Shown: positions 55,314 through 63,418 of the stretch, piece after piece | Layout: the number at the start of each line of letters is the position of its first letter | How positions within the stretch are numbered: position 1 is the stretch's first letter | Assembly (NCBI RefSeq): GCF_900114475.1 | Contig: NZ_FOTE01000011.1 | Span: forward strand, 124,001 to 188,000 | Length of the DNA stretch: 64,000 bases | Direction of reading: 5' to 3' | Origin: Paenibacillus sp. 1_12 | Lineage (GTDB): Bacteria; Bacillota; Bacilli; Paenibacillales; NBRC-103111 | Notes under the pieces: generated by a model | Told to the model about the DNA's origin: nothing | The model's database searches: none | What the model saw: only the letters and a program-made list of their open reading frames with translations | Program-made: the position numbers and the translations under genes

Positions 55314-56510
55314 CTACAGAGATTTTTGCTGCCAGGCGTGGTATTGCTCGCGGAATGTATTTGGCCAATTGGCCTCATCCAATCCATATTGGGCCAGGAA
55401 GGCAAAGGTCCATCGTTCAATCCCGAAGCCTACACAGCCAGTAACGGCCGGACGTTTGCCCATTTTGATCTGAAAGGCATTGCCGAATGTGTTGCTATGG
55501 AAATTAATCGAGCCACAGGCGATTGATTTTTTAATGTGCGGTATCGTCAGGCGCAGCTCGTACTTCATCTCTTGATTGCGCTGGAACGAAGCCTTGGTTT
55601 GAAAATCATTCGTAAAAAAAGGATCGTTGGCAATTTCCATCATGCTATCCACATTCCATTCGACGGCCAATTCCTTCATATATTCGATAGAGCGCAGGCG
55701 GTTTTCTTTAACAAACTCCGGTTTACCGACAAAAATAATTTCACGCATGCTGAAATCCAGCAAACGGCCAAAGTCGCTGTGATTGCGTGACTCGAAACGG
55801 TGGCATTTGGAAATGGCTGTCACGATGAGACCATCGCCTTCCAGCGTTTCATTTTGCAAGCCCTCATAGCAGTGATAGCAGGTCGAAGGGTTCATTGTGA
55901 ACTTAGGAATCGGCATTGTCTTGTTTAGATCGAGCGGAGCATCTGACTTCCAGCCTCCTGAATCACGAATGGATTGCGAAAAGGCTTCAATAATGTCCAA
56001 ATCCTCGCGCAGGTGCGTTAGGAAATGAATGTGCTCAGGAAAAGAGGTAAAATGGTTCGTTTTGTTCAGTGTTTCGCAATGAATGACAGCTGGGTAGGAC
56101 TCTTCCTTAATGCCTTCAAAGCGATTGCCGATTTTGGTGACGAATGAATAGTCAAAAAAGCGCATCAAGCTGGAAAACGGTTCACGGAAAATGAATAAGC
56201 CTTCTTCCAGCACCTTGATAATTTTGCGTTCTACGAGCTCGGCAATGATATCGCCTTCGTAGGGAGTGTTCACCTTATGCTCGAATAAAATATTTTCCTT
56301 GAATCCAAAATCTCCATGTGAAAAACGTTCAATCAAGCGGCGAACCTGTGCTTCAATAGCAGCATCGCCTTTAGGTGATTCGTGAATAATGTGAATGTGA
56401 TTGTTTTCAAGTTTAATATCGCGAATTTGCTCGTCGATGAAGGCGACCGCATATTTAAGCTGGCCATGCTGGCTCTCTGCCAGCCCTTCGAGGGAAACGA
56501 CGCATTCCAT
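55314..56510 (-). CDS. Amino acid:[carrier protein] ligase, class II aminoacyl-tRNA synthetase-like
   Basis: A 398-residue homologue of atypical seryl-tRNA synthetase catalytic domains that charges a carrier protein instead of tRNA. Class II motif 2 is CHRFES (Arg238, Glu240) and motif 3 is GFGIERW (361-367). Zinc ligands can be placed at Cys211 (TMNPSTCYHCYEG), Glu257 (SMREIIF) and Cys359 (TGCVGFG); spacings of 46 and 102 residues are nearly those I recall for the Bradyrhizobium enzyme (45 and 103). No tRNA-binding arm is present; the N-terminal 80 residues are extra. It starts six bases after the carrier protein gene behind GTGAGG. It stands where dltA would be expected. Amino acid specificity (Gly, Ala or other) cannot be read. 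Confidence 0.82.
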   Translation of the reverse strand: MECVVSLEGLAESQHGQLKYAVAFIDEQIRDIKLENNHIHIIHESPKGDAAIEAQVRRLIERFSHGDFGFKENILFEHKVNTPYEGDIIAELVERKIIKVLEEGLFIFREPFSSLMRFFDYSFVTKIGNRFEGIKEESYPAVIHCETLNKTNHFTSFPEHIHFLTHLREDLDIIEAFSQSIRDSGGWKSDAPLDLNKTMPIPKFTMNPSTCYHCYEGLQNETLEGDGLIVTAISKCHRFESRNHSDFGRLLDFSMREIIFVGKPEFVKENRLRSIEYMKELAVEWNVDSMMEIANDPFFTNDFQTKASFQRNQEMKYELRLTIPHIKKSIACGSINFHSNTFGNAFQIKMGKRPAVTGCVGFGIERWTFAFLAQYGLDEANWPNTFREQYHAWQQKSL

Positions 56511-56516
56511 AGGTCA

Positions 56517-56768
56517 TTACCTCACAGTCTTTTTTTGGATGAAGTCGGCGATTTCACGCACGGTGTTCATAGAATACAGCATCAGGTCCTGATTCGTCAC
56601 CTGAATATCATACGTTTGCTCGATATGCGCAATCAATGCCGTAGCACCGATCGAGTCCACGTAACCGTAATCGAACAGGTGGACATCATTTGTAAACTCG
56701 TCGTCGTCCGGTTCAATTTCGTAGCGGTTGCGGATATGCGCCTCTAACTGTGAAAGCAGATCTTGCAT
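56517..56768 (-). CDS. Acyl/aminoacyl carrier protein (DltC-like)
   Basis: An 83-residue four-helix carrier protein with the phosphopantetheine attachment Ser39 in YVDSIGATALI. The acidic first half and the pattern DVHLFDYGYVDSIG resemble the carrier proteins paired with tRNA-synthetase-like ligases as well as DltC. It should hold the activated amino acid as a thioester. ATG at 56768 with AAGGAGG nine bases upstream. It is immediately followed by the ligase gene, which supports them being partners. Confidence 0.88.
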   Translation of the reverse strand: MQDLLSQLEAHIRNRYEIEPDDDEFTNDVHLFDYGYVDSIGATALIAHIEQTYDIQVTNQDLMLYSMNTVREIADFIQKKTVR

Positions 56769-56826
56769 GTGGTGTTCCTCCTTGTTTAGGCAGTTCTGTT
56801 TATTAGGTATAACGCGGCAGGGTGAG

Positions 56827-56846
56827 AAGTGTTGTAAACAACACTT
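56827..56846. promoter_or_regulatory. Perfect palindrome upstream of the carrier protein gene
   Basis: AAGTGTTGT and ACAACACTT flank two bases in the 88-base gap after the large VCBS protein gene. No T-run follows on either strand, so an operator or mRNA hairpin is more likely than a terminator. Confidence 0.45.
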
Positions 56847-56856
56847 GTGAGACTGA

Positions 56857-59800
56857 TCAGTAGTGAATCAGGATCGTCGTAGCCGCGCCAAAATGGGTTA
56901 CGGTATATAGATTGCTATCATCCTGTACGACCTGAAGCTGATCGCCTTCGATGTGAAGAGGAATTGTGCTTCTCAGCTGTATTTGCTGCATGCCTGCCGC
57001 TTGAAGCTCAAGCTTCCACTCCTTGGAAGCTTTGTGCAGGGTATAAGGCACATTGCTGCGCAGCAGATGCGGACCTGATGACTGTAAAAGAACGTTAGCA
57101 GGAACGGCGTCGGATAAGCTGCTGGATGTTTGAACAGAGTCAGCTGTCTTGGCATCGTTAAAACGGACAAGTGTAGTTAACGGCACGCCTACATACAGTT
57201 TATCATTACGCCAATCTGAAATATCTGATTCTGTTGACAACGGACGATCCGCGTAGGCTTGACCACGCTCAATGGAAACGCCAAGCGTCCCTTTATATTC
57301 GGCAGCCTGTACAGGCACGCCTTGTGTAAGCGGCTTGATGCGAATCGTTGGTTCCGTATGCATGCCCAACATATGCTTGAACCGATCCAAAACAACCTCG
57401 CTCCAGGGACGATAAATGGTTACCTGTGTGGTTAAGGTATTGAGCACCGAGCGTGCCATCTGCGTCTCTGACATAAAGTTGTAGCTGTGTTCGTTGCGAA
57501 TTTGATCCAAAAACTTCACGAATTCAAGCAGTTCGCCAACACGACTTGGAAAACGATATTCGATATGCTCGAAATAATCAATGGGCATATCTTGTGCAAT
57601 ATAGGACTGGAACAAATCCTCCGTCGTATACTGCGGATCAAGCCTAAGCACCGGTGCAGGTGTACTCAACAGCATTGGAGGCTGGCTCGGCAGACCCGTT
57701 GCCGAATCGGTCATTAAGAATGGCATTCCCCAATTGTACTGCACACCAAGCCGTGGCTCGTTAGGGATATTAGCGGGTCTAAAGCCGAAGTTAAACCATA
57801 TCCCCGCATCCCGTTCATTGCGCAGCGTTTGTGTGGGATCTGGATTATTAATCCGCCACGTATGCTGATTGGTTCCTGGCATATTCCAGGGAATACCGAG
57901 CCGGTCAAAGGCTTGTCGATGCAGTGCAAGCTCGGCTTTTTCCTGCGCATCGCTTGTGAAATTATGGAAAAATAGATGCGGATACAATTCAAGATAATGA
58001 TCCTTGTTATATTGAATGAAAGCCTGCAATTGCTCGGCGTAAGGGAATTTGGGATCATCTACGGTCGTTGGCATCCCGAATTCGAGCTGTCCCACAATCA
58101 GATCATCCTTGCCATCGTGATTGAGATCGTACCAGAGCGGTACGGAATTATGTCCACCGACAAGGGCATGATTACCGAGCTGATTGAGCGTAGAGCCTTC
58201 TAGCACGCCGGTAGGCTCCCACTGACCATTTGCAATTTGCGTATATACACGCAGATCGCCTTCGGAGCTGCCGACCACAAGCTCAGGTCGGCCATCGCCG
58301 TTTACATCGTGTAGCGATGGCGCGGCGTAGGACGCCGGCAGCCTGAACAACAGGCTGCCTGGCTCAAAGGCAAGCGGCTCCCCGGCTGTGCCGGAGCCAG
58401 CGCCAGCGGCGCCGACTCGGCCCGCTGCGCGTTGGCCGCGATAGAGCGTTACACCGCCTGCGGCATCCCCGACTATGAGGTCGGGAACGCCGTCGCCGGT
58501 GGTGTCACCCACAGCCACAGCCACGGGTGCTGTGGCTCGAATGACCTGCCCGCCCGCCAGAAGCGGGGCAGGCGGTGTAAACGCGCCGCCGGCTGCGCCA
58601 TAGGCGACGGCAAGCGTGCCATCCGGTAGGCCGAGGATAAGATCCGGCCTACCTTCGGCGTTCAGGTCATACGCGGCTACGCTTGCGTATGATCCGGTTT
58701 GCAGCGGCTGCCCATTCACCAGTCGCAATGGCTCGCGCTTCCCGAAAGCATCGGGTGCCGCAATGCTAGTGCTCTTACTCCCCGCAGCAATGTCGCTCTT
58801 CCGCGCTTCTTGCTCGCCCTTCGCTGTGTTGCCGCCTACAAGCGGCTCTTTCACGCTTTTACTGCCTTCGCCAGTGTCTCCAATTACCGGCATGACCTGC
58901 CCGGCATAAGCTTCTGGCTGCGAACCCAGGTTACGGTAAGCATAGATCGAACCATCCGATGACCCGACTATCAGTTCGGGGAGCCCGTCGCCATCAAGAT
59001 CAACTAGTGCCGGATAGGCACGGTAAGGCTCTTTGAAGGCGTCTCCCAGCGAATGATAGTTGGGATCGCGAGCAAGCTGGACGGGACGCCCGTCACTCAT
59101 TAGACGAGTGCCGCTGGAGTAGAATGAGTTAACCGTTTCACCAACAAACTGCGGCTTTTCATTCGTGCCCGTATTTAAGTGAATGACCACGGATTCCTGC
59201 CATAGTCCCCAATGGAAAGAGGAACGAACCAGTGAAAACGATGGAAGCTGATTATATGTCTTCAATAATTCCGCCCATTGAATACCCTCACCGTCCCGAA
59301 TCGCTTCAATCGCCTCAAAATGATTCTGATGGGCCATAGCAGGTCGGCCATAAGGACCGAGTACCTTTTTCACACTGTAGCCGAACGTCTCCTTGGATAC
59401 AAAGGCCGCATATTCACTGCGAAGCAGCGCACTGCCTGTAGAGAACGTGAAATGAAAATAAGGCGCCAAGGGCAGCTGGGTTCGGTCAAAATATAAGGCT
59501 CCATCCGAAGGCTTGCTGTTCTTGTTCATCGTCTCAGCAAGCTTGGTGAAGCCAAGCGCTGCATCCATACCGCCAGCCAAATCATAGCCGGTAATATAAT
59601 AACGATTAGGCAGCAGGGCGCTGCTGACCAAAACCGTTCCTTGTCCGTATCGGTTCAATGCGAACAATGTTGTATCATTCAGTGTAACGATGGGCTCCGC
59701 CGTAGATACGAGCAGTCCTTGTCCCCAAGAAAAGCGACCTAGATCAGCCAAACCGTCATGCTGCAAGTAATTATCCGTAAACTGGCGGAATAGCTGCTGG

Positions 59801-60294
59801 ATAGCCTGCAAATTCAGCTCGACCTCTGGATACTGAAAAGACGACCAGCCTGCTTCCTGAGGCTGTGTACTTGCTTTCATCTTATCCGGTGGAGTGAGTC
59901 CCACCAACTGCTTGGCACCAATAAAATCTAATGGAAAATCCGAGACCAAGCCATTTTCAAGGAACAAGTGTCCACCCTGTGATACATAGCTTTGCAGCAT
60001 ATCGACCTGCTGTACGGATAAAGCTCCGTGCAGGGAAGGATCTACGTATACGGTATGATAAGTTTTTAATTGCCGTAAGTTTAGCTTCTCAATGGACTGT
60101 CGTTCCAGCTGTAAATTGGCAACCAATGACTGGTTCAACTGCCCGTATGCCGCTGTATCGAAGCTTTCACCATTTGTGATGTAGACCATGCGAATTGACA
60201 AATCTTTATTAGAAACAAACAGCCAAACAAGCGCGATAAGGATTATTAGGAGACTGATAACTGCACCTGTAATCCGGACTTTGGTTAACTTCAA
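56857..60294 (-). CDS. Large membrane-anchored FG-GAP/VCBS-repeat protein, first gene of the Dlt-like operon
   Basis: A 1145-residue protein with one N-terminal membrane helix (residues 9-27) and a long extracytoplasmic part. Residues about 33-260 look like a class I glutamine amidotransferase-type fold (TYHTVYVDPSLHG ... VSQGGHLFLENG). Five FG-GAP/VCBS calcium-binding repeats follow (LVDLDGDGLPELIVGSSDG at 430, then near 541, 595, 661 and 722). The remaining 380 residues include PHLFFHNFTSDAQEKAELALHRQAFDRLG and MPGTNQHTW, reminiscent of polysaccharide deacetylase-like barrels, but I cannot assign a family. TTG start at 60294 with GAGGGG six bases upstream. It is likely co-transcribed with the carrier protein gene 88 bases on. 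A role in binding or trimming the acceptor polymer is inference. Confidence 0.75.
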   Translation of the reverse strand: MKLTKVRITGAVISLLIILIALVWLFVSNKDLSIRMVYITNGESFDTAAYGQLNQSLVANLQLERQSIEKLNLRQLKTYHTVYVDPSLHGALSVQQVDMLQSYVSQGGHLFLENGLVSDFPLDFIGAKQLVGLTPPDKMKASTQPQEAGWSSFQYPEVELNLQAIQQLFRQFTDNYLQHDGLADLGRFSWGQGLLVSTAEPIVTLNDTTLFALNRYGQGTVLVSSALLPNRYYITGYDLAGGMDAALGFTKLAETMNKNSKPSDGALYFDRTQLPLAPYFHFTFSTGSALLRSEYAAFVSKETFGYSVKKVLGPYGRPAMAHQNHFEAIEAIRDGEGIQWAELLKTYNQLPSFSLVRSSFHWGLWQESVVIHLNTGTNEKPQFVGETVNSFYSSGTRLMSDGRPVQLARDPNYHSLGDAFKEPYRAYPALVDLDGDGLPELIVGSSDGSIYAYRNLGSQPEAYAGQVMPVIGDTGEGSKSVKEPLVGGNTAKGEQEARKSDIAAGSKSTSIAAPDAFGKREPLRLVNGQPLQTGSYASVAAYDLNAEGRPDLILGLPDGTLAVAYGAAGGAFTPPAPLLAGGQVIRATAPVAVAVGDTTGDGVPDLIVGDAAGGVTLYRGQRAAGRVGAAGAGSGTAGEPLAFEPGSLLFRLPASYAAPSLHDVNGDGRPELVVGSSEGDLRVYTQIANGQWEPTGVLEGSTLNQLGNHALVGGHNSVPLWYDLNHDGKDDLIVGQLEFGMPTTVDDPKFPYAEQLQAFIQYNKDHYLELYPHLFFHNFTSDAQEKAELALHRQAFDRLGIPWNMPGTNQHTWRINNPDPTQTLRNERDAGIWFNFGFRPANIPNEPRLGVQYNWGMPFLMTDSATGLPSQPPMLLSTPAPVLRLDPQYTTEDLFQSYIAQDMPIDYFEHIEYRFPSRVGELLEFVKFLDQIRNEHSYNFMSETQMARSVLNTLTTQVTIYRPWSEVVLDRFKHMLGMHTEPTIRIKPLTQGVPVQAAEYKGTLGVSIERGQAYADRPLSTESDISDWRNDKLYVGVPLTTLVRFNDAKTADSVQTSSSLSDAVPANVLLQSSGPHLLRSNVPYTLHKASKEWKLELQAAGMQQIQLRSTIPLHIEGDQLQVVQDDSNLYTVTHFGAATTILIHY

Positions 60295-60333
60295 AAAAAC
60301 CCCTCAATTTTAATTCGGTTAAACTACTCAAAT

Positions 60334-60362
60334 AGTATATCATGGATGCAGATCTTTGTTAA
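60334..60362 (-). promoter_or_regulatory. SigA-type promoter of the Dlt-like operon
   Basis: On the minus strand, TTAACA (60362-60357) and TATACT (60339-60334) with a 17-base spacer. Transcription would start about 33 bases before the TTG start of the VCBS protein. Confidence 0.72.
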
Positions 60363-60471
60363 CTTATGAGAGACTTGCGCGAAGAGCGGCTAAAGTTGAA
60401 CAAAAGGCTAATTTTCCGGCGTTTTTATATGATTTTTACCATTTATGAAGGCAATTCCAGTGGCTTTAGAC

Positions 60472-60499
60472 TTGACAATTCTGTTACACTGTATATATA
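60472..60499 (+). promoter_or_regulatory. SigA-type promoter for the U32 peptidase gene
   Basis: A perfect TTGACA at 60472-60477 and TATATA at 60494-60499 with a 16-base spacer (an 18-base shift within the TATATATA run is also possible). Confidence 0.72.
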
Positions 60500-60612
60500 G
60501 AAGCTCGTATTGAGCTGTACGCATAAGGGCGCATGTTAAATTAGAAAGATCACTGCGAGTACTTGGTTTACGGGGCACTTGCAAATGGAACAACATTCGG
60601 AGGCATATAAGC

Positions 60613-63177
60613 ATGACAACAATTAAACGATCGGATATTGAATTACTGGCACCCGCCGGAGACTGGGATTGTTTACGGGCAGCCGTGGCCAATGGGGCTG
60701 ATGCTGTATTTTTCGGAGTGGAAAAATTCAATGCGCGGGCAAGAGCCAACAATTTTTTAATGGATGATTTGCCGGATATTATGTCCTTTCTTCATTTGTA
60801 TGGGGTGAAGGGATTTTTGACATTTAATATATTGGTATTTGAGGAAGAGTTAAGAGAAGCGCAAAAGCTGATTGAAGCCTGTATCGAGGCAGGTGTGGAT
60901 GCGGTTATCGTGCAGGATCTGGGTTTAGTGAAGATGATTCGCGACATTTCGCCAGATTTTCCTATTCACGGTTCAACACAAATGACGATCACCTCGCCAG
61001 AGGCTGTCGAGTTTACTAAGCCTTGGGATATCGAACGGGTCGTTTTGGGGCGTGAAAACAATCTCAAGCAGATCAAACAAATTGGCGACCAGGCGAAGCT
61101 GCCGATGGAAGTGTTCGTGCATGGCGCTTTATGCGTTTCGTACTCAGGGCAGTGCCTGACCTCGGAAATGTGGGGAGGCCGTTCAGCCAACCGTGGAGAA
61201 TGTGCGCAGGCTTGCCGTTTGCCGTATGATCTGATGGTGGATGGGGAGCAAAAGCCGATGGGTGATATCGCGTATCTGCTGTCACCAAAGGATTTGGCGG
61301 CGCTTGAGCTGGTTCCGGAGCTGATCGAAGCGGGTGTGACCTCCTTTAAGATCGAAGGCCGTTTGAAAAGCCCTGAGTATGTGGCTAACGTAGTTAGCAA
61401 ATACCGGCTAGCAATCGACCGCTATTTTGATGGGGGCGATGTGAGACCAAGCAAGGAAGAGCTGCGCGAATTGGAGCAAAGCTTCTCTCGCGGATTTACG
61501 TACGGATTTTTAAAGGGTACAAATAATAAGCAGCTCGTAGAAGGTACTTATCCGAAAAGCCGCGGTATTTATCTAGGACGTGTTAAGCAAATTTTGCGTG
61601 ATGGCGTGGTTTGCGAGCTGGAGGCTCCAGTTAAACGCGGTGATGGTATCTGCTTTGATGCTGGAGATCCTACGAAAAAAGAAGAAGGCGGCCGTGTTTA
61701 CGACATTCGCCGCAGAGGTGTAAAGCTGGAAGGTGAAGCCGCAGGCGGCTTGATCGAAATTATTGCCGGACGTAATGATGTCGACTTGAGACGTCTGCAT
61801 GTGGGAGACCGGATTTGGAAAACGAACGATCCCCATCTGGATAAAAGACTGCGCCAATCGTTTGAAAATGATCGGCCTTATCGCACCTTTCCGGTGAATA
61901 TTAAAGTAACCGGAGCGCTAGGCGAACCGCTTCGCAGCTGGTGGACCGACACACGTACAGGACATACCGTCTACGTGGAGTCGGAGCTGCCGCTGGTTCA
62001 GGCACAAAAGCGTCCAATGGATGAAGCGCTGTTCGCAGAGCAGCTTGGCCGACTGGGCGGCACGATACTAGAGCTTGGAGCGCTGGATGTGCAGCTGGAG
62101 GGTGAGCTCATCGTACCGATGCGCGAGCTTAACGGCATGCGCCGCCGCGCTGTAGAGCTGCTTGAGACTGAGCGTCAGCGTCCGCGGGCTTACGTGAAGC
62201 GCAATGTCGATGCGTATGCAGATGTTCCTGAGCGTGCTCCTCAGCAGAAGCAGCTTCCTTCTGCCGTATCGGGATTTTCGGAAGCATCGGCCCGTCTTTC
62301 TGCTGCTGCTCCTCGTGTACAAATGACCGCTTTATGCCGCAGTCTGGAGCAGATTGAAGCGGCTCTAGCGACTAATGTCGATATGGTGATTGCTGATTTT
62401 GAATTTATTAAGCAATTTCCCGCAGCAGTCGAAGCAGCCCGTCGTGCCGGTAAGCGAATTGCGCTTGCAACACCGCGCATTCATATGCCGGGGGAAACCG
62501 GATATTTCCGTAATATTTCGAAGCTGAAGCCGGATGCGATTCTGGTTCGTAACACAGGAGCTGTATATTTCTATCTAAAGCAGCGGCTTGAACAGCCAAA
62601 TGAGCAGCATCCGGAGTTGATCGGAGATTTTTCCCTAAATGTCGCCAATCATAAAACAGCGGCGCTGTTCCTTGAAGCGGGATTGAACAAAATTACACCA
62701 TCCTATGATTTGAATATCCAGCAAATGGTCGACCTGCTGCATGCAGCGGATACCTCGAAGCTGGAAGTCGTTATTCATCAGCATATGCCTATGTTCCATA
62801 CCGAGCATTGTGTATATTGTACATTCCTCAGCGAAGGAACAGACTATACGAACTGTGGACGTCCTTGCGAGGACCACAGTATTTCACTTCAGGATCGTGT
62901 TGGCATGTCACATCCGGTAAGGGTTGATGAAGGCTGCCGGAATACAGTATATAATGCAGTAGATCAATCCGGAGCTGAATATGTGCGCAATTTCATTGAT
63001 TTAGGTATTTCCTCCTTCCGTATTGAGTTTTTGGAGGAAACAGGGGATAAGGTCAAAGAGGTGATTTCCTTGTATGAGCGTGCACTCAGTGGTGAGATTA
63101 GTGGAACTCAAGTATGGAAAACATTGAAAGCCACCAATCAATTGGGCGTCACAAGAGGACAGCTTTTGAATAAATAA
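60613..63177 (+). CDS. Peptidase U32 family protein
   Basis: An 854-residue protein starting IELLAPAGDWDCLRAAVANGADAVFFGVEKFNARA, with the U32 signature region VFVHGALCVSYSGQCLTSEMWGGRSANRGECAQACRLPY and a later cysteine set in HCVYCTFLSEGTDYTNCGRPCED that may bind an iron-sulfur cluster. Related proteins include collagenase-like proteases and RlhA, needed for hydroxylation of 23S rRNA in E. coli; a modification role is at least as likely as proteolysis. The length matches the long form with a middle DUF3656-type domain. ATG at 60613 behind GGAGG. It is a single-gene unit ended by a terminator. Confidence 0.9.
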   Translation: MTTIKRSDIELLAPAGDWDCLRAAVANGADAVFFGVEKFNARARANNFLMDDLPDIMSFLHLYGVKGFLTFNILVFEEELREAQKLIEACIEAGVDAVIVQDLGLVKMIRDISPDFPIHGSTQMTITSPEAVEFTKPWDIERVVLGRENNLKQIKQIGDQAKLPMEVFVHGALCVSYSGQCLTSEMWGGRSANRGECAQACRLPYDLMVDGEQKPMGDIAYLLSPKDLAALELVPELIEAGVTSFKIEGRLKSPEYVANVVSKYRLAIDRYFDGGDVRPSKEELRELEQSFSRGFTYGFLKGTNNKQLVEGTYPKSRGIYLGRVKQILRDGVVCELEAPVKRGDGICFDAGDPTKKEEGGRVYDIRRRGVKLEGEAAGGLIEIIAGRNDVDLRRLHVGDRIWKTNDPHLDKRLRQSFENDRPYRTFPVNIKVTGALGEPLRSWWTDTRTGHTVYVESELPLVQAQKRPMDEALFAEQLGRLGGTILELGALDVQLEGELIVPMRELNGMRRRAVELLETERQRPRAYVKRNVDAYADVPERAPQQKQLPSAVSGFSEASARLSAAAPRVQMTALCRSLEQIEAALATNVDMVIADFEFIKQFPAAVEAARRAGKRIALATPRIHMPGETGYFRNISKLKPDAILVRNTGAVYFYLKQRLEQPNEQHPELIGDFSLNVANHKTAALFLEAGLNKITPSYDLNIQQMVDLLHAADTSKLEVVIHQHMPMFHTEHCVYCTFLSEGTDYTNCGRPCEDHSISLQDRVGMSHPVRVDEGCRNTVYNAVDQSGAEYVRNFIDLGISSFRIEFLEETGDKVKEVISLYERALSGEISGTQVWKTLKATNQLGVTRGQLLNK

Positions 63178-63219
63178 TTAATGAATTGTAGTGTATATAG
63201 AAGAATCTATGGAAATAGG

Positions 63220-63262
63220 CAGTTAGAACCCTTTGTAACGAGGGTCTAACTGTCCTTTTTTT
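63220..63262 (+). terminator. Rho-independent terminator after the U32 gene
   Basis: CAGTTAGAACCCT pairs with AGGGTCTAACTG with one bulged A, followed by TCC and seven T. Confidence 0.88.
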
Positions 63263-63418
63263 GTTCACAATTTAGACACATTATTTTAAGCGAATTTTCA
63301 GATTCGTTTAAGCTGGGCTTATTGTTTGGCTTGTATATTATGGATGGTTTGGTTAAGCAGACAGAAAAATGGACATGGCTTGAAGAAGGCACAATTCGTT
63401 TTGAATGGAGGTTTTGAG

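Larger units (their letters stand above)
60295..60612. other. Divergent intergenic region with two promoters
   Basis: About 318 bases between the minus-strand operon and the plus-strand U32 gene. It carries one promoter for each direction and no credible gene. The U32 transcript would have a leader of roughly 105 bases with no recognised riboswitch. Confidence 0.65.

Noticed and set aside
60500-60612. Riboswitch in the 105-base leader of the U32 gene
   Set aside because: No recognisable aptamer consensus or terminator/antiterminator pair was seen.
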